This document shows positions 23,092 to 31,691 of a stretch of DNA of 36,167 nucleotides, piece after piece. Origin of the DNA: Bacteroidales bacterium (GTDB taxonomy: Bacteria > Bacteroidota > Bacteroidia > Bacteroidales > UBA932); assembly GCA_017519185.1 (NCBI GenBank), contig JAFWSX010000008.1, positions 1 through 36,167 of the forward strand, given 5' to 3'. The notes below the pieces were generated by a model. The model saw nothing but the letters and a program-made list of their open reading frames with translations, searched no databases and was not told the DNA's origin. The first letter of the stretch is position 1. Each line of letters opens with the position of its first letter. Made by a program: the position numbers and the translations under genes.

Positions 23092-25101
23092 TTACCAGAT
23101 GTGAACCCTTTCTGATTCAGGACGGAACATCGGGTCGCCTTCCTTGATGTCGAATGCATCGAAGAAGGTCTGGAAGTTGCGGATAGAAACGTTCACGCGG
23201 TTCTTGGCGAGTGAGTGTACGTCCATATTGGTGAGGCGTGCTTTCTCCTCGTCGGTGATGTTCTGAGCCCAGATGGCACCGTAGCTGAGGTAGAAGCGCT
23301 GTGCCGGGGTGAAGCCGTCGATGAGTTTGACAGGCTTGCCGGCCATTGCATTCTCCATAGCGGTGAAGGCGATTGAAAGTCCGCCGTGGTCACCGATGTT
23401 CTCACCGAGGGTGTAACGGCCGTTGCCGTGTACGCCGGGGAGGATTTCAACTTCGTCGAACTGAGCTACGAGCTTGTCTCCGAGAGCGTCGAACTTGGCT
23501 TTGTCTTCTGCGGTCCACCAGTTGACCATATTGCCTTTGGCGTCGAACATTGAACCCTGGTCATCGAAGCCGTGAGACATCTCGTGGCCGATTACCACGC
23601 CGATTCCACCGTAGTTGACAGGTTCGTCAGCATCGGGATCGAAGAACGGTTTCTGAAGGATGGCTGCCGGGAAGCAAATCTCGTTGGTGGTGGGGTTGTA
23701 GTATGCGTTGACAGTCTGAGGAGTCATTCCCCATTCGGTTCTGTCGGTGGGCTTTCCAAGTCTTGAAAGGTTGTCCTGAACATACCAGGCGCTTGCGTTG
23801 CGGAGGTTCTCGTAGTATGTGTTGGCAGGATTGATGTCGAGGCTGCTGTAGTCTTTCCATTTGTCGGGATATCCGATCTTGACGGTGAAGGCTGCGAGTT
23901 TTTCGCGGGCCTTGGCCTTGGTCTCGTCGCTCATCCATTCCAGCTCGTCGATGTGCTGGCCAAGTGCGGTGCGGAGATTTTCAACCAGCGCGACCATTTT
24001 CTCTTTTGAAGATTCGGGGAAATAACGCTCTACGTACATCTGGCCGACAGCTTCGCCAAGAAGGCCGTTGGGAACGCTCATCGCGCGTTTCCAGCGGGGC
24101 TGCTGCTCCTGTGCACCGGCCATCTGGTGGCTGAAGAACTCCCAGGAAGCGGTGTAGAAGTCATCGCTGAGTGCGCTTGTCTGGCCACTGATGAACTGGC
24201 AGAGCAAATATGCCTTGAGAGTCTCGATGTCGGTCTTTGCGAAGAGTTTGTTGAGGCCGTCGAAATATGAAGGCTGCTCGACGACAACCTTGTCCTGAGG
24301 CTCTATGCCTATAACAGAGCAGATTTTGTCGAAACGGAGTTCCGGCCATCTCTTGCAGATTTCAGCAGTTGACATAGGGTTGTACTGGGCTGCTACGTCG
24401 CGGTTCTGCTCGCGTGTCCAGAAGATCTGGGCCATTGCATCTTCCACAGCCATATCTTTGGCTACGACGTCGGCGGCATTCTCGATGCCGGCGAGATTGA
24501 GGACCTTCTCGAGGAAGTTCCTGTAACCTGCCTTGAGGGTTGCGTTGCTCTCGAGCAGGTAGTAGTCGCGGTCACCCATTCCGAGTCCGCCCTCGCCGAG
24601 GTAGAGAATCTGCATATCGCTGTTGGTGAGGTCAGCAGAAACGCCTGTGCCGAAGAAACCGCCTTCGCCGTAGAGATTCATTTCTCCAAGAGCCTTGGCC
24701 ATATCATCTTTGGTCTTGATGGCCTGGATCTGGGCGATGTAAGGTTTGATCGGCTCTGCTCCGAGAGCGTTGCGGGTGGTAGAGTCGAGGGCCATCTTGT
24801 AGAGGTCAGAGATTTTCTGGTCTACGGTGCCATACTCGGCATTGGTGGTGGTCATACTCTCGAACAGGGCGTTGAGGTTCTCCTGTGCCTGCTCGCGGAG
24901 GGCGTCGAAGCTGCCGTAGCGTGAGAATTCAGGACGGAGGGGATTGTTTTTCTGCCATCCGCCGGTTGAATATTGGTAGAAGTCAACCTTGGGGCTGACG
25001 GTAGGGTCAAGATAACTCATGTCGAGTGCGGGAACTTTATTCTTGGGGCTGCAGGCTGCAATCGCAAGAACAGATAACAAAAGTACGATTGTCTTTTTCA
25101 T
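23092..25101 (-). CDS. M13-family zinc metallopeptidase lipoprotein (PepO/neprilysin-like)
   Basis: Secreted zinc endopeptidase of the neprilysin family, acting on short peptides outside the cytoplasm. The 669-residue protein begins with a lipoprotein signal (LLSVLAIAAC, Cys17). The large N-terminal M13_N domain is followed by the catalytic domain with NAYYN, the zinc motif HEMSH (His506, Glu507, His510), and ENIGD giving the third ligand Glu567 and Asp571. It ends with a VHIW tail close to the family's usual C-terminus. Length and motifs are complete. It lies 27 bases downstream of the small Ig-like lipoprotein gene and may be co-transcribed with it. Confidence 0.96.
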   Translation of the reverse strand: MKKTIVLLLSVLAIAACSPKNKVPALDMSYLDPTVSPKVDFYQYSTGGWQKNNPLRPEFSRYGSFDALREQAQENLNALFESMTTTNAEYGTVDQKISDLYKMALDSTTRNALGAEPIKPYIAQIQAIKTKDDMAKALGEMNLYGEGGFFGTGVSADLTNSDMQILYLGEGGLGMGDRDYYLLESNATLKAGYRNFLEKVLNLAGIENAADVVAKDMAVEDAMAQIFWTREQNRDVAAQYNPMSTAEICKRWPELRFDKICSVIGIEPQDKVVVEQPSYFDGLNKLFAKTDIETLKAYLLCQFISGQTSALSDDFYTASWEFFSHQMAGAQEQQPRWKRAMSVPNGLLGEAVGQMYVERYFPESSKEKMVALVENLRTALGQHIDELEWMSDETKAKAREKLAAFTVKIGYPDKWKDYSSLDINPANTYYENLRNASAWYVQDNLSRLGKPTDRTEWGMTPQTVNAYYNPTTNEICFPAAILQKPFFDPDADEPVNYGGIGVVIGHEMSHGFDDQGSMFDAKGNMVNWWTAEDKAKFDALGDKLVAQFDEVEILPGVHGNGRYTLGENIGDHGGLSIAFTAMENAMAGKPVKLIDGFTPAQRFYLSYGAIWAQNITDEEKARLTNMDVHSLAKNRVNVSIRNFQTFFDAFDIKEGDPMFRPESERVHIW

Positions 25102-25128
25102 AGTGTTTTATTTTGTATAGATACATTC

Positions 25129-25524
25129 TCAGGGCTGAGGCTCGGGATCGGGGACTGGATCCGGCTCGGGTTCGGGTTCGGGTTCCGGTTCAGGCTCAGG
25201 CTCGGGTTCCGGAAGGGGTTTCACGGTTACGACGCAAGTGGCATAAACGCCACCGGCGGTTGCGATGACAGTGGCAGAGCCGGGGGCGATGGCACTCACG
25301 ACACTGTCCCTGACGGAAACAATCTCAGGATTGTCGGAACTCCAGACAAGAGTGGCGAACGTAGCGTTGGAAGGACTGACATCGGCCTGGAGTGTGTATG
25401 TCTGTCCTATTTCAAGAAACAGATTCTCAGGACTTACGGAGACTGAAGTGACATCTTTCGTGCAAGAGACTGTAATCGCGCAGATGCAAGCAAGGATGAC
25501 GGCGAGTTCTCGATGTTTTCTCAT
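25129..25524 (-). CDS. Small Ig-like (Big_2-type) lipoprotein with proline/glutamate repeat tail
   Basis: Protein of 131 residues starting at the ATG 25524 (MRKHRELAVILACICAITVSC). The lipobox ends at Cys21, so it is predicted to be a lipoprotein. One bacterial Ig-like domain follows, with the Big_2 pattern VTSVSVSPENLFLEIGQTYTLQADVSPSNAT...LVWSSDNPEIVSV...GSATVIA. The C-terminus is a low-complexity (Pro-Glu)n run ending PDPVPDPEPQP, with no further domain. Such domains usually present or space another domain, but here nothing follows, so the role is unknown; it may be a stub of a longer surface protein. It has a -7 promoter element and is followed by the M13 peptidase gene on the same strand. 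Confidence 0.8.
   Translation of the reverse strand: MRKHRELAVILACICAITVSCTKDVTSVSVSPENLFLEIGQTYTLQADVSPSNATFATLVWSSDNPEIVSVRDSVVSAIAPGSATVIATAGGVYATCVVTVKPLPEPEPEPEPEPEPEPEPDPVPDPEPQP
25139..25212. repeat. Hexanucleotide tandem repeat coding for Pro-Glu
   Basis: About twelve imperfect 6-base units of the type GGNTCN on the plus strand, encoding Pro-Glu dipeptides on the minus strand. Because the unit is a multiple of three, slippage would change tail length without shifting frame. Confidence 0.8.
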
Positions 25525-25551
25525 TCTTCCAAATTCAGTGTGTCCCGCACG

Positions 25552-25559
25552 CAAATTTA
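25552..25559 (-). promoter_or_regulatory. -7 element upstream of the Ig-like lipoprotein gene
   Basis: TAAATTTG on the minus strand (25559-25552), an exact TAnnTTTG match, 27 bases before the ATG at 25524. Confidence 0.55.
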
Positions 25560-25571
25560 AAACAAGTTTAT

Positions 25572-25579
25572 TAAATTTG
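25572..25579 (+). promoter_or_regulatory. -7 element upstream of the E2-like gene
   Basis: TAAATTTG on the plus strand, an exact TAnnTTTG match 25 bases before the ATG at 25605. It is divergent from the lipoprotein promoter, with only 12 bases between the two -7 boxes. Confidence 0.55.
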
Positions 25580-25604
25580 TTAATTAATATGTACCCTTAT
25601 ACAA

Positions 25605-26495
25605 ATGAGCGAGCCTAGAAAAAGGAAACGCGGTGACCGCCGGGACGGCTTTTGGGTAAAAGATATTCCCGGGCTCAACACCGTTATGATGCATCTCTTT
25701 CCGAACAGAACCGACTGCGAAGTTTACCTTCAAGACAAGCTTGATGTGACTGAAGTCCTCAAGTACCTCGATGCGAAGAATGCCAGCCACCCTGACTACA
25801 AGACAACCATATTCCACGCAATGATAATCGCAGTGGGCCGTATGGTGAAGGAACGCAACGGGATGAACCGCTTCATTCAGGGCAGACGCCTCTATGAACG
25901 TTACGAAGTGAGTCTGAGTTTCGTGGCCAAGCGCCGTTTCAAGGACGGGTCTGACGAATCCATAATGTTTTTCGTTCCCAAGGATGACGACAATCTGGAT
26001 ACGCTCAGTTACAAGATTGCCGGCGAAGTGAAGGAAATGCGCAAGAGCGAACACTCTACCGGCGGCATCGACGAGAAGATTGACGCTTTCGCCAGGATTC
26101 CGCGCCTGCTGCTTATGTTCGTGCTCAGAGTCATTCGCTGGCTGGATTTCTGGGGCGTCAACCCCAAGGCCCTTACCGACGGAGACTGCAATTATTCCTC
26201 TGTGCTGCTCAGCAATCTGGGAAGCATCGGAGGCCCTGCCGTCTACCATCACTTGAACAACTACGGCACGAACAGCGTGATGGTCACTGTGGGTACTGTC
26301 CATAAAGAGGAGGTAGTGATGCCTGACGGGCACAAGGAGGTCAGGGATATCCTTGATTTCGGGGCCACTCTCGACGAACGCATCGCTGATGGCTTCTACT
26401 TCGTGCGCAGCCTCAAACTTCTGAAATACATATTTGCAAATCCGGAACTTCTGGACAAACCGATGGGTGAACCCAGCGGCTTCGACTACAAATAG
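25605..26495 (+). CDS. Stand-alone 2-oxoacid dehydrogenase E2-type acyltransferase domain protein
   Basis: The 296-residue protein matches only the catalytic, CAT-like domain of E2 acyltransferases, with no lipoyl or E1/E3-binding domain and no E1/E3 gene nearby. LLSNLGSIGG (201-210) is equivalent to the conserved SNLGMFG block of E2, and TLDERIADGFYFVRSLKLLKYI (from 256) to the active-site block DHRxxDG. Here the catalytic His position is Glu258, while Asp262-Gly263 remain. A hydrophobic helix lies at about 164-182. The N-terminus is basic (RKRKRGDRR). A conventional dehydrogenase role is unlikely; it may transfer an acyl group by another mechanism or be a non-catalytic relative. Its 3' end overlaps the convergent aroK by 10 bases. 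Confidence 0.75.
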   Translation: MSEPRKRKRGDRRDGFWVKDIPGLNTVMMHLFPNRTDCEVYLQDKLDVTEVLKYLDAKNASHPDYKTTIFHAMIIAVGRMVKERNGMNRFIQGRRLYERYEVSLSFVAKRRFKDGSDESIMFFVPKDDDNLDTLSYKIAGEVKEMRKSEHSTGGIDEKIDAFARIPRLLLMFVLRVIRWLDFWGVNPKALTDGDCNYSSVLLSNLGSIGGPAVYHHLNNYGTNSVMVTVGTVHKEEVVMPDGHKEVRDILDFGATLDERIADGFYFVRSLKLLKYIFANPELLDKPMGEPSGFDYK

Positions 26496-27016
26496 TCACA
26501 TTCCGCAATGATGCGGTCTGCAATCTGCTCGAACGTAAGTGCGTCCGTGTCGATGACTGCGTCTGCCACCGAACTGTAGATACCGTTGCGCACTTCGAAC
26601 ATCTCTTCGATCTGTTCTCTTGTCTTTCCTTGCAGCAGGGGCCTGGGGTAGGTGGCATCTATATTCTCCAGACAGGTGTCGAGGCTGCAGCGCAGCCATA
26701 CCAGACGGCAGTTCTCTTTCAGAATGGCCCGGTTCTCTTCCCTGACGACGGCTCCTCCGCCCAGGGCGATGATCACTCCGTCACTGCCACTGAGAAGCTC
26801 CTGCAGGGTGGAGGTCTCCAGATTGCGGAAGAAGCTTTCTCCCATATCCCTGAAAATCTCAGAAAGAGAGCTGCAACGCTGCTCCGGATATGCGGAGTTG
26901 TAGGCTTCAAGCACTGCATCGTCCAGGTCGAAGAATGCTGTGCCGGCACGCTCTGCGGCTGCCCGCCCGTAGGTTGTCTTGCCGCAACCCATAAATCCAG
27001 TCAGGGCAACGTTCAT
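26486..27016 (-). CDS. aroK: Shikimate kinase
   Basis: Phosphorylates shikimate with ATP, the fifth step of chorismate synthesis. The 176-residue length is typical. The P-loop GFMGCGKTT (7-15) begins the protein, FDLDD follows as the shikimate-binding/Walker B-type region, GGGAV is the shikimate-binding glycine motif, and RPLL corresponds to the lid. The start is one base after the parC stop, so it is the last gene of the rluB-era-parC-aroK series. The 3' end overlaps the convergent E2-like gene at 26486-26495. Confidence 0.95.
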   Translation of the reverse strand: MNVALTGFMGCGKTTYGRAAAERAGTAFFDLDDAVLEAYNSAYPEQRCSSLSEIFRDMGESFFRNLETSTLQELLSGSDGVIIALGGGAVVREENRAILKENCRLVWLRCSLDTCLENIDATYPRPLLQGKTREQIEEMFEVRNGIYSSVADAVIDTDALTFEQIADRIIAECDYL

Positions 27017-27017
27017 T

Positions 27018-29831
27018 TTAGAAGAGAGAAAGTTCTATGGGATCATCGTCGTCGAAACTGCTTCCGGCCGGGCTGTCGGGCCCGTCCTCGCCTTCGGCTA
27101 CTTTCGGCGCATCAGGGAAAACAGGGGAGTTGTTCTCGTTCTCGCCTTCGTAAATCTCTATTACGTCCTCGCCTTTGTCCTCGGATCCTTCGTCCATCTC
27201 GAGTTCGGGAACAGGAAGCGGCTCGATGAATTCCACGGTGTCGACGTCATACTGGCTCAGGCGCTTGCCTTTGGCCTTGAGGCCCTTCTTGCCGATGAAA
27301 CCAGCCACGTCGATGATCTCGACGCCGCGGGATGCATTCTTGCCCTTGAAGGTCACCTGGAGACGCGGATAGACATCCTCGCTTATGGCGATGAGTTTCG
27401 ACCCGCTGCCTTCAGAGATGAAGCATTGCTCATTGTTGTCGCTCACCTCGAAGCTGAAACGTTTGACGTAGTAGAAACCGGCCTGTTTGTCGAAGTAGAC
27501 TACGGAGTATGTCCTTGTGGGGTCAAGCTTGCAAATCCTCTCGAGGTCGCCCTGGTAGCGGTTGCTCAGGTCGAACGAAGATGTGTAGTAACGTCCGTTG
27601 CGGAGGATGCACAGGATATGCTCGTCGGGCAGGAATTCGCCAAGGTAAAGGCCTCTTCCTGCATCGTTCAGGCGGCTGATGTCGCTGTCGAACCAGATCT
27701 CCTTTCCTCCGATGGTGGACACACCCTTGGTGCGGAGCTGTATGCGGAGTATGGGATTGCGGGAAAGTATGTTGCCCCGGCTTCCGCGGCCTTTCACGGC
27801 GAGGTTCGCGAAGTCGAATGTGTCGCTCGTCTTCTTGAGGTTGGGACGGTTCCGGAACTGGATGCGGACCACCTCGGCCTCTCCGTTGGGGTTGGCTGAG
27901 AAATATATCACTGAGCTGTCGGGCTTGCCCTGCGTCAGGTTGAATGTCTTGTTCTTGGTGACTCCGGTCACGGCGAAACGCTTGGCGAAATAGGTGCCGC
28001 TCTTGCCGTCGCGGTAGACTGCGTTGTAGATGGTGCGCTCGTCACCTTTCTTGAACACGCCCACGTGGATTATGTCCTTGCCTATGAAGGCCTTGTCCTT
28101 GACGGGAGTGACTATGTATTCACCGCTCTTGAGGAAGACGATGATGTCGTCGATGTCAGAGCATTCCCCGATGAGGGTGGCATTGTCGATCTTCTTTTCG
28201 TCGATGCCGATGAAGCCGCCTTCCATATCGGCGTAGAGCTTGGCGTTTGCTACTACAACTTTCTGGACATTGATGCTCTCGAACTCCTCAATGCGTGTCA
28301 GGCGGGGATGTGCGTCGCCGTATTTCTTCTTTATGTTCTTGAAATGGGCGATGGTATACTGGGTGAGATGCTCAAGGTTATACTTGACCTTCGCAATCTG
28401 GTCCTCGGTGGCCTTGAGCCGCTCGTTGGCGGCCTTGATGTCGAATTTGGAAATTTTGCGGACGGGTTTCTCCACCAGTTTCAGGATGTCATCGCTGGTG
28501 ATGGGCTTGCGTACGAGATGCTGGTATTCGAGCATCTTGTCGGTTACGTCCTGAATCTGTTTCTCCCAGGTGCGGGCGTCGTTCTCCAGCACGCGGTATA
28601 CCTTCTCCTCGAAGAATATCTTTTCCAGGCTCATCCTGTGCCAGTCATCCTCCAGTTCCGACAGCGTGACGCTGAGCTCTTTCTCGAACAAGTCGCGGGT
28701 GTGCATCGCTCCGTAGCGGAGGATGTCGTTGACTGTCATGAACTCCGGCTTGCCGTCTTTGATGACGACGGTGTTGGGGGAGAGCACCACTGAGCACTTG
28801 GTGAAAGCGTAGAGTGCGTCAATGGTCTTGTCAGGAGATATGTCGTTGGCGAGCTGCAGTACGATTTCAACTTTGGCCGAGCTGTAGTCGTCTATCTTCT
28901 TGATCTTTATCTTTCCGGAATCGTTGGCAGCCGCAATCGACGCAATCACCGAACCGATTGTTTCGCCGAAAGGAATGTCTTCGATCACCAGGGTTTTCTT
29001 GTCACGCTTGGTGATGGTGGCGCGCACGCGGACGCGGCCTCCGCGCAGACCTCCGTTGTATTTGCTGCAGTCAGCAATGCCGCCTGTGGGAAAATCAGGA
29101 TAAAGGTCGAATTCCTCACCCTTGAGAGCTGCTATGCTGGCATCCAGCAACTCGTTGAAGTTGTGGGGGAGAACCAGGATCTTGAGGCCGACTCCGATAC
29201 CCTTGCTTCCCTGGGACAGCAGAAGCGGGAACTTCACGGGAAGGGTGACTGGCTCTACGCTTGCCCGGTCGTAAGTGGGCACCCACTCGGTAATCTTCGG
29301 ATTGAAGACCACGTCGAGCGCGAATTTGCTGAGCTTGGCTTCGATGTAACGCATCGCAGCGGCGCTGTCGCCTGTGAGGATGTTTCCCCAGTTGCCCTGG
29401 CCGTCGACGAGCAGCTCTTTCTGCTGCATTCCCACAAGGGCGTCATAAATGGATGCGTCGCCGTGAGGGTGGAATTTCATCGTGTCGCCGACGATTCCGG
29501 CTACCTTGTGGTAACGTCCGTCCTCATTGAGCTTCAATGCGTGAAGGATTCGGCGCTGCACAGGCTTGAGACCGTCCTCAATGTAGGGAACGGCACGGTC
29601 AAGCATCACGTATGAGGCATAGTCGAGGAACCAGTCGCGGTACATACCCGGGAGCTTGTATTTGTTCTCCCCGGCATTAATCACGCGATTGAACTTGCTG
29701 CTCTTGCTGTTGTCCTTTGCCTCTTTCTGGGGCTCTTCCTCAGCTTGCGGCTCCTGCTGTGCTTCCTCCTGAGTCTCTTCCTGAATCTCCTCCTGGGTGC
29801 CTTCTGCTATCTCGTCGATCTCTTCACTCAT
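27018..29831 (-). CDS. parC: DNA topoisomerase IV subunit A (GyrA/ParC family)
   Basis: Type IIA topoisomerase breakage-reunion subunit that decatenates daughter chromosomes. The 937-residue protein has the GyrA/ParC core starting LPGMYRDWFLDYASYVMLDRA (about 60-80), the quinolone-region HPHGDASIYDA (121-131) and the catalytic Tyr162 in AAMRYIEAKLS. A C-terminal region of beta-pinwheel type follows. ParC rather than GyrA is preferred because the N-terminal core differs from typical GyrA and the context is non-replicative; the choice is not absolute. An extra N-terminal 45 residues are rich in Glu and Gln in near repeats, and the C-terminus is strongly acidic. It lies 19 bases after era and 1 base before aroK. 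Confidence 0.9.
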   Translation of the reverse strand: MSEEIDEIAEGTQEEIQEETQEEAQQEPQAEEEPQKEAKDNSKSSKFNRVINAGENKYKLPGMYRDWFLDYASYVMLDRAVPYIEDGLKPVQRRILHALKLNEDGRYHKVAGIVGDTMKFHPHGDASIYDALVGMQQKELLVDGQGNWGNILTGDSAAAMRYIEAKLSKFALDVVFNPKITEWVPTYDRASVEPVTLPVKFPLLLSQGSKGIGVGLKILVLPHNFNELLDASIAALKGEEFDLYPDFPTGGIADCSKYNGGLRGGRVRVRATITKRDKKTLVIEDIPFGETIGSVIASIAAANDSGKIKIKKIDDYSSAKVEIVLQLANDISPDKTIDALYAFTKCSVVLSPNTVVIKDGKPEFMTVNDILRYGAMHTRDLFEKELSVTLSELEDDWHRMSLEKIFFEEKVYRVLENDARTWEKQIQDVTDKMLEYQHLVRKPITSDDILKLVEKPVRKISKFDIKAANERLKATEDQIAKVKYNLEHLTQYTIAHFKNIKKKYGDAHPRLTRIEEFESINVQKVVVANAKLYADMEGGFIGIDEKKIDNATLIGECSDIDDIIVFLKSGEYIVTPVKDKAFIGKDIIHVGVFKKGDERTIYNAVYRDGKSGTYFAKRFAVTGVTKNKTFNLTQGKPDSSVIYFSANPNGEAEVVRIQFRNRPNLKKTSDTFDFANLAVKGRGSRGNILSRNPILRIQLRTKGVSTIGGKEIWFDSDISRLNDAGRGLYLGEFLPDEHILCILRNGRYYTSSFDLSNRYQGDLERICKLDPTRTYSVVYFDKQAGFYYVKRFSFEVSDNNEQCFISEGSGSKLIAISEDVYPRLQVTFKGKNASRGVEIIDVAGFIGKKGLKAKGKRLSQYDVDTVEFIEPLPVPELEMDEGSEDKGEDVIEIYEGENENNSPVFPDAPKVAEGEDGPDSPAGSSFDDDDPIELSLF

Positions 29832-29850
29832 CTCTTCTTATCTAGACGGG

Positions 29851-30750
29851 TTAATCCTGTATGTAGCCGAATCTTCGCAGCATCTGACGGTCTTCCCTCC
29901 AGTTGCGTTCGACCTTGACAAATATCTGCAAAAATACCTTTTTTTCAAAAAATGACTCCATGTCGACACGGGCCTGGGTGGCGACTTTCTTGAGCGCGGC
30001 ACCCTTGTTGCCGATGATGATGCCTTTCTGGGAGTCGCGCATCACGTTGATCACAGCGCGGATGTCATACCTCTGCTCGCCTTCCTTGAACTCCTCGATC
30101 ACAACTTCCGTACAGTAGGGGATTTCCTTGGAATAGTTCAGGAAAATCTTCTCGCGGATGATTTCGGCGGCAAAGAAACGCAGGCTCTTGTCGGTAAACG
30201 CTTCCTTGTCATACCAAGGCGGGCTGACGGGAAGGAGCTCCTTGATGCGCTCGAATATGGAGTCGAGGTTGAAGCGTTCCAGGGCGCTGGCTGCGAATAT
30301 TTCGGCCTTCGGCACCTCCTCGTGCCATTTTTCTGCGAGCTGACGAACCTGCTCCTGGTCGCTCTTGTCTATCTTGTTTATGACGATGATCACAGGACAG
30401 TCGACCTGGTTGAGCTTTGCTACATATTCGCGGTTCTTGTCGGCCTTCTCGATGACGTCGGTGACATAGAGAATGACGTCTGCGTCGCCGATGGCAGTGT
30501 CCACGAAATTCATCATACTCTCCTGAAGCTTGTAGGCGGGCTTGAGGATGCCTGGCGTGTCGCTGTAGACTATCTGGTAGTCATCGCCGTTGACTATGCC
30601 CATTATGCGGTGGCGGGTCGTCTGGGCCTTGGCCGTGACAATCGAAAGTTTTTCGCCTACAAGGGCGTTCATCAAGGTAGACTTGCCCACGTTGGGGTTG
30701 CCGATGATGTTGACGAAGCCAGATCTGTGTGTGCTCTCTGCTGCCATCAT
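29851..30750 (-). CDS. era: GTPase Era
   Basis: Essential GTPase that binds 16S rRNA near its 3' end and assists 30S assembly. The G1 loop GNPNVGKS lies at residues 17-24, followed by the switch region with TTRHR, DTPG (G3) and NKID (G4). The C-terminal KH domain has GIIIGNKGAALKK. The start is set at the ATG 30750, which overlaps the stop of the upstream pseudouridine synthase as ATGA; the next ATG (30747) is equally possible, and a frame open 18 codons further upstream lies inside that gene. The resulting 299 residues match the family. Confidence 0.96.
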   Translation of the reverse strand: MMAAESTHRSGFVNIIGNPNVGKSTLMNALVGEKLSIVTAKAQTTRHRIMGIVNGDDYQIVYSDTPGILKPAYKLQESMMNFVDTAIGDADVILYVTDVIEKADKNREYVAKLNQVDCPVIIVINKIDKSDQEQVRQLAEKWHEEVPKAEIFAASALERFNLDSIFERIKELLPVSPPWYDKEAFTDKSLRFFAAEIIREKIFLNYSKEIPYCTEVVIEEFKEGEQRYDIRAVINVMRDSQKGIIIGNKGAALKKVATQARVDMESFFEKKVFLQIFVKVERNWREDRQMLRRFGYIQD

Positions 30751-31667
30751 TCGAAAGTGCCCATCATCATATGATTCATCTCTTCCTCGGTGAGGAAACG
30801 CCACTGGCCGCGGCGCAGGTTCTTCTTGGTCAGGCCTGCGAAATAGACTCTGTCAAGCTTCTTGACTCTGTAGCCCAGGTGTTCGAAGATGCGTCGTACG
30901 ATGCGGTTGCGGCCGGAGTGGATTTCTATGCCCACTTCGCTCTGCAGGCCGTTCACATAGGAGAGGGCGTCTGCTGCGATAGGGCCGTCGTCGAGGGTTA
31001 TCCCTTCGAGTATGGTGTCGAAATCTGCTTTCTTGAGATTCTTGTCGAGAGTCACATAGTAGATCTTCCTGACGTGGTAGGAAGGGTGGGTGAGCTTCTC
31101 AGCCAAAGCACCGTCGTTGGTGAACATCAGCACTCCGGTGGTGGCTTTGTCGAGCCTGCCGACGGGGAAGACACGTTCCTTGCAGAGTTCGGTCGATATC
31201 AGGTCCATCACTGTCCTCTCTGCGTGAGGGTCGCTGGTGGTAGTGACGAAGTTCTTGGGTTTGTTCATCACGATGTATACCTTTTTCTCGCCTTTGAGTC
31301 TCTCTCCGCTGAAGCGGATGTCGTCGGTCGGACTCACGCGGGTGCCGAGCTCGGTGACGATCTGGCCGTTGACGGTCACCAGACCTGCCTCGATATATTT
31401 GTCGGCCTCACGGCGTGAGCAGACTCCCGAATTGGCTATGAACTTGTTGAGACGGATGAGGCCGTCGTCTTCGGTACGGGCAGCCTTTGCGGGAGCGGTT
31501 CTCTTCTTGTATTGCTTGTCGGAGAAGTATTTTCCGCTTCCTGAAGACCTTCTTTCATATGTCTTGCCGCTGCCGCCCTGACGGCTTTTTGGACTGCTCT
31601 GGCGAGCAGGCGCTTTCGAACCGGCGGGACGGGGAGTATTGCGTTTTCTGGATGTATTGTTCTGCAT
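30747..31667 (-). CDS. rRNA pseudouridine synthase, RluB/RsuA family
   Basis: Converts a specific uridine of rRNA to pseudouridine. The protein has 306 residues. A basic, Ser/Arg/Lys-rich unstructured N-terminus of about 70 residues is followed by an S4 RNA-binding domain (IRLNKFIANSGVCSRREADKYI) and the catalytic domain with GRLDKATTGVLMFTNDG, whose Asp is the nucleophile. The C-terminal block GRNRIVRRIFEHLGY is conserved in the family. RluB (23S) or RluF/RsuA-type specificity cannot be decided by eye. The start at 31667 is chosen because the promoter at 31692-31720 leaves a normal leader. It is first in the pseudouridine synthase-era-parC-aroK operon. Confidence 0.92.
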   Translation of the reverse strand: MQNNTSRKRNTPRPAGSKAPARQSSPKSRQGGSGKTYERRSSGSGKYFSDKQYKKRTAPAKAARTEDDGLIRLNKFIANSGVCSRREADKYIEAGLVTVNGQIVTELGTRVSPTDDIRFSGERLKGEKKVYIVMNKPKNFVTTTSDPHAERTVMDLISTELCKERVFPVGRLDKATTGVLMFTNDGALAEKLTHPSYHVRKIYYVTLDKNLKKADFDTILEGITLDDGPIAADALSYVNGLQSEVGIEIHSGRNRIVRRIFEHLGYRVKKLDRVYFAGLTKKNLRRGQWRFLTEEEMNHMMMGTFE

Positions 31668-31691
31668 AATTGTGGCGATTTTCTGCCGCTG

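Noticed and set aside
25139-25212. Short regular repeats considered as a CRISPR array
   Set aside because: Six-base units without spacers, in frame within a protein; not CRISPR.
25584-26333. 249-codon open frame antisense to the E2-like gene
   Set aside because: His/Val-rich composition typical of antisense shadows; the plus-strand protein has E2-fold motifs.
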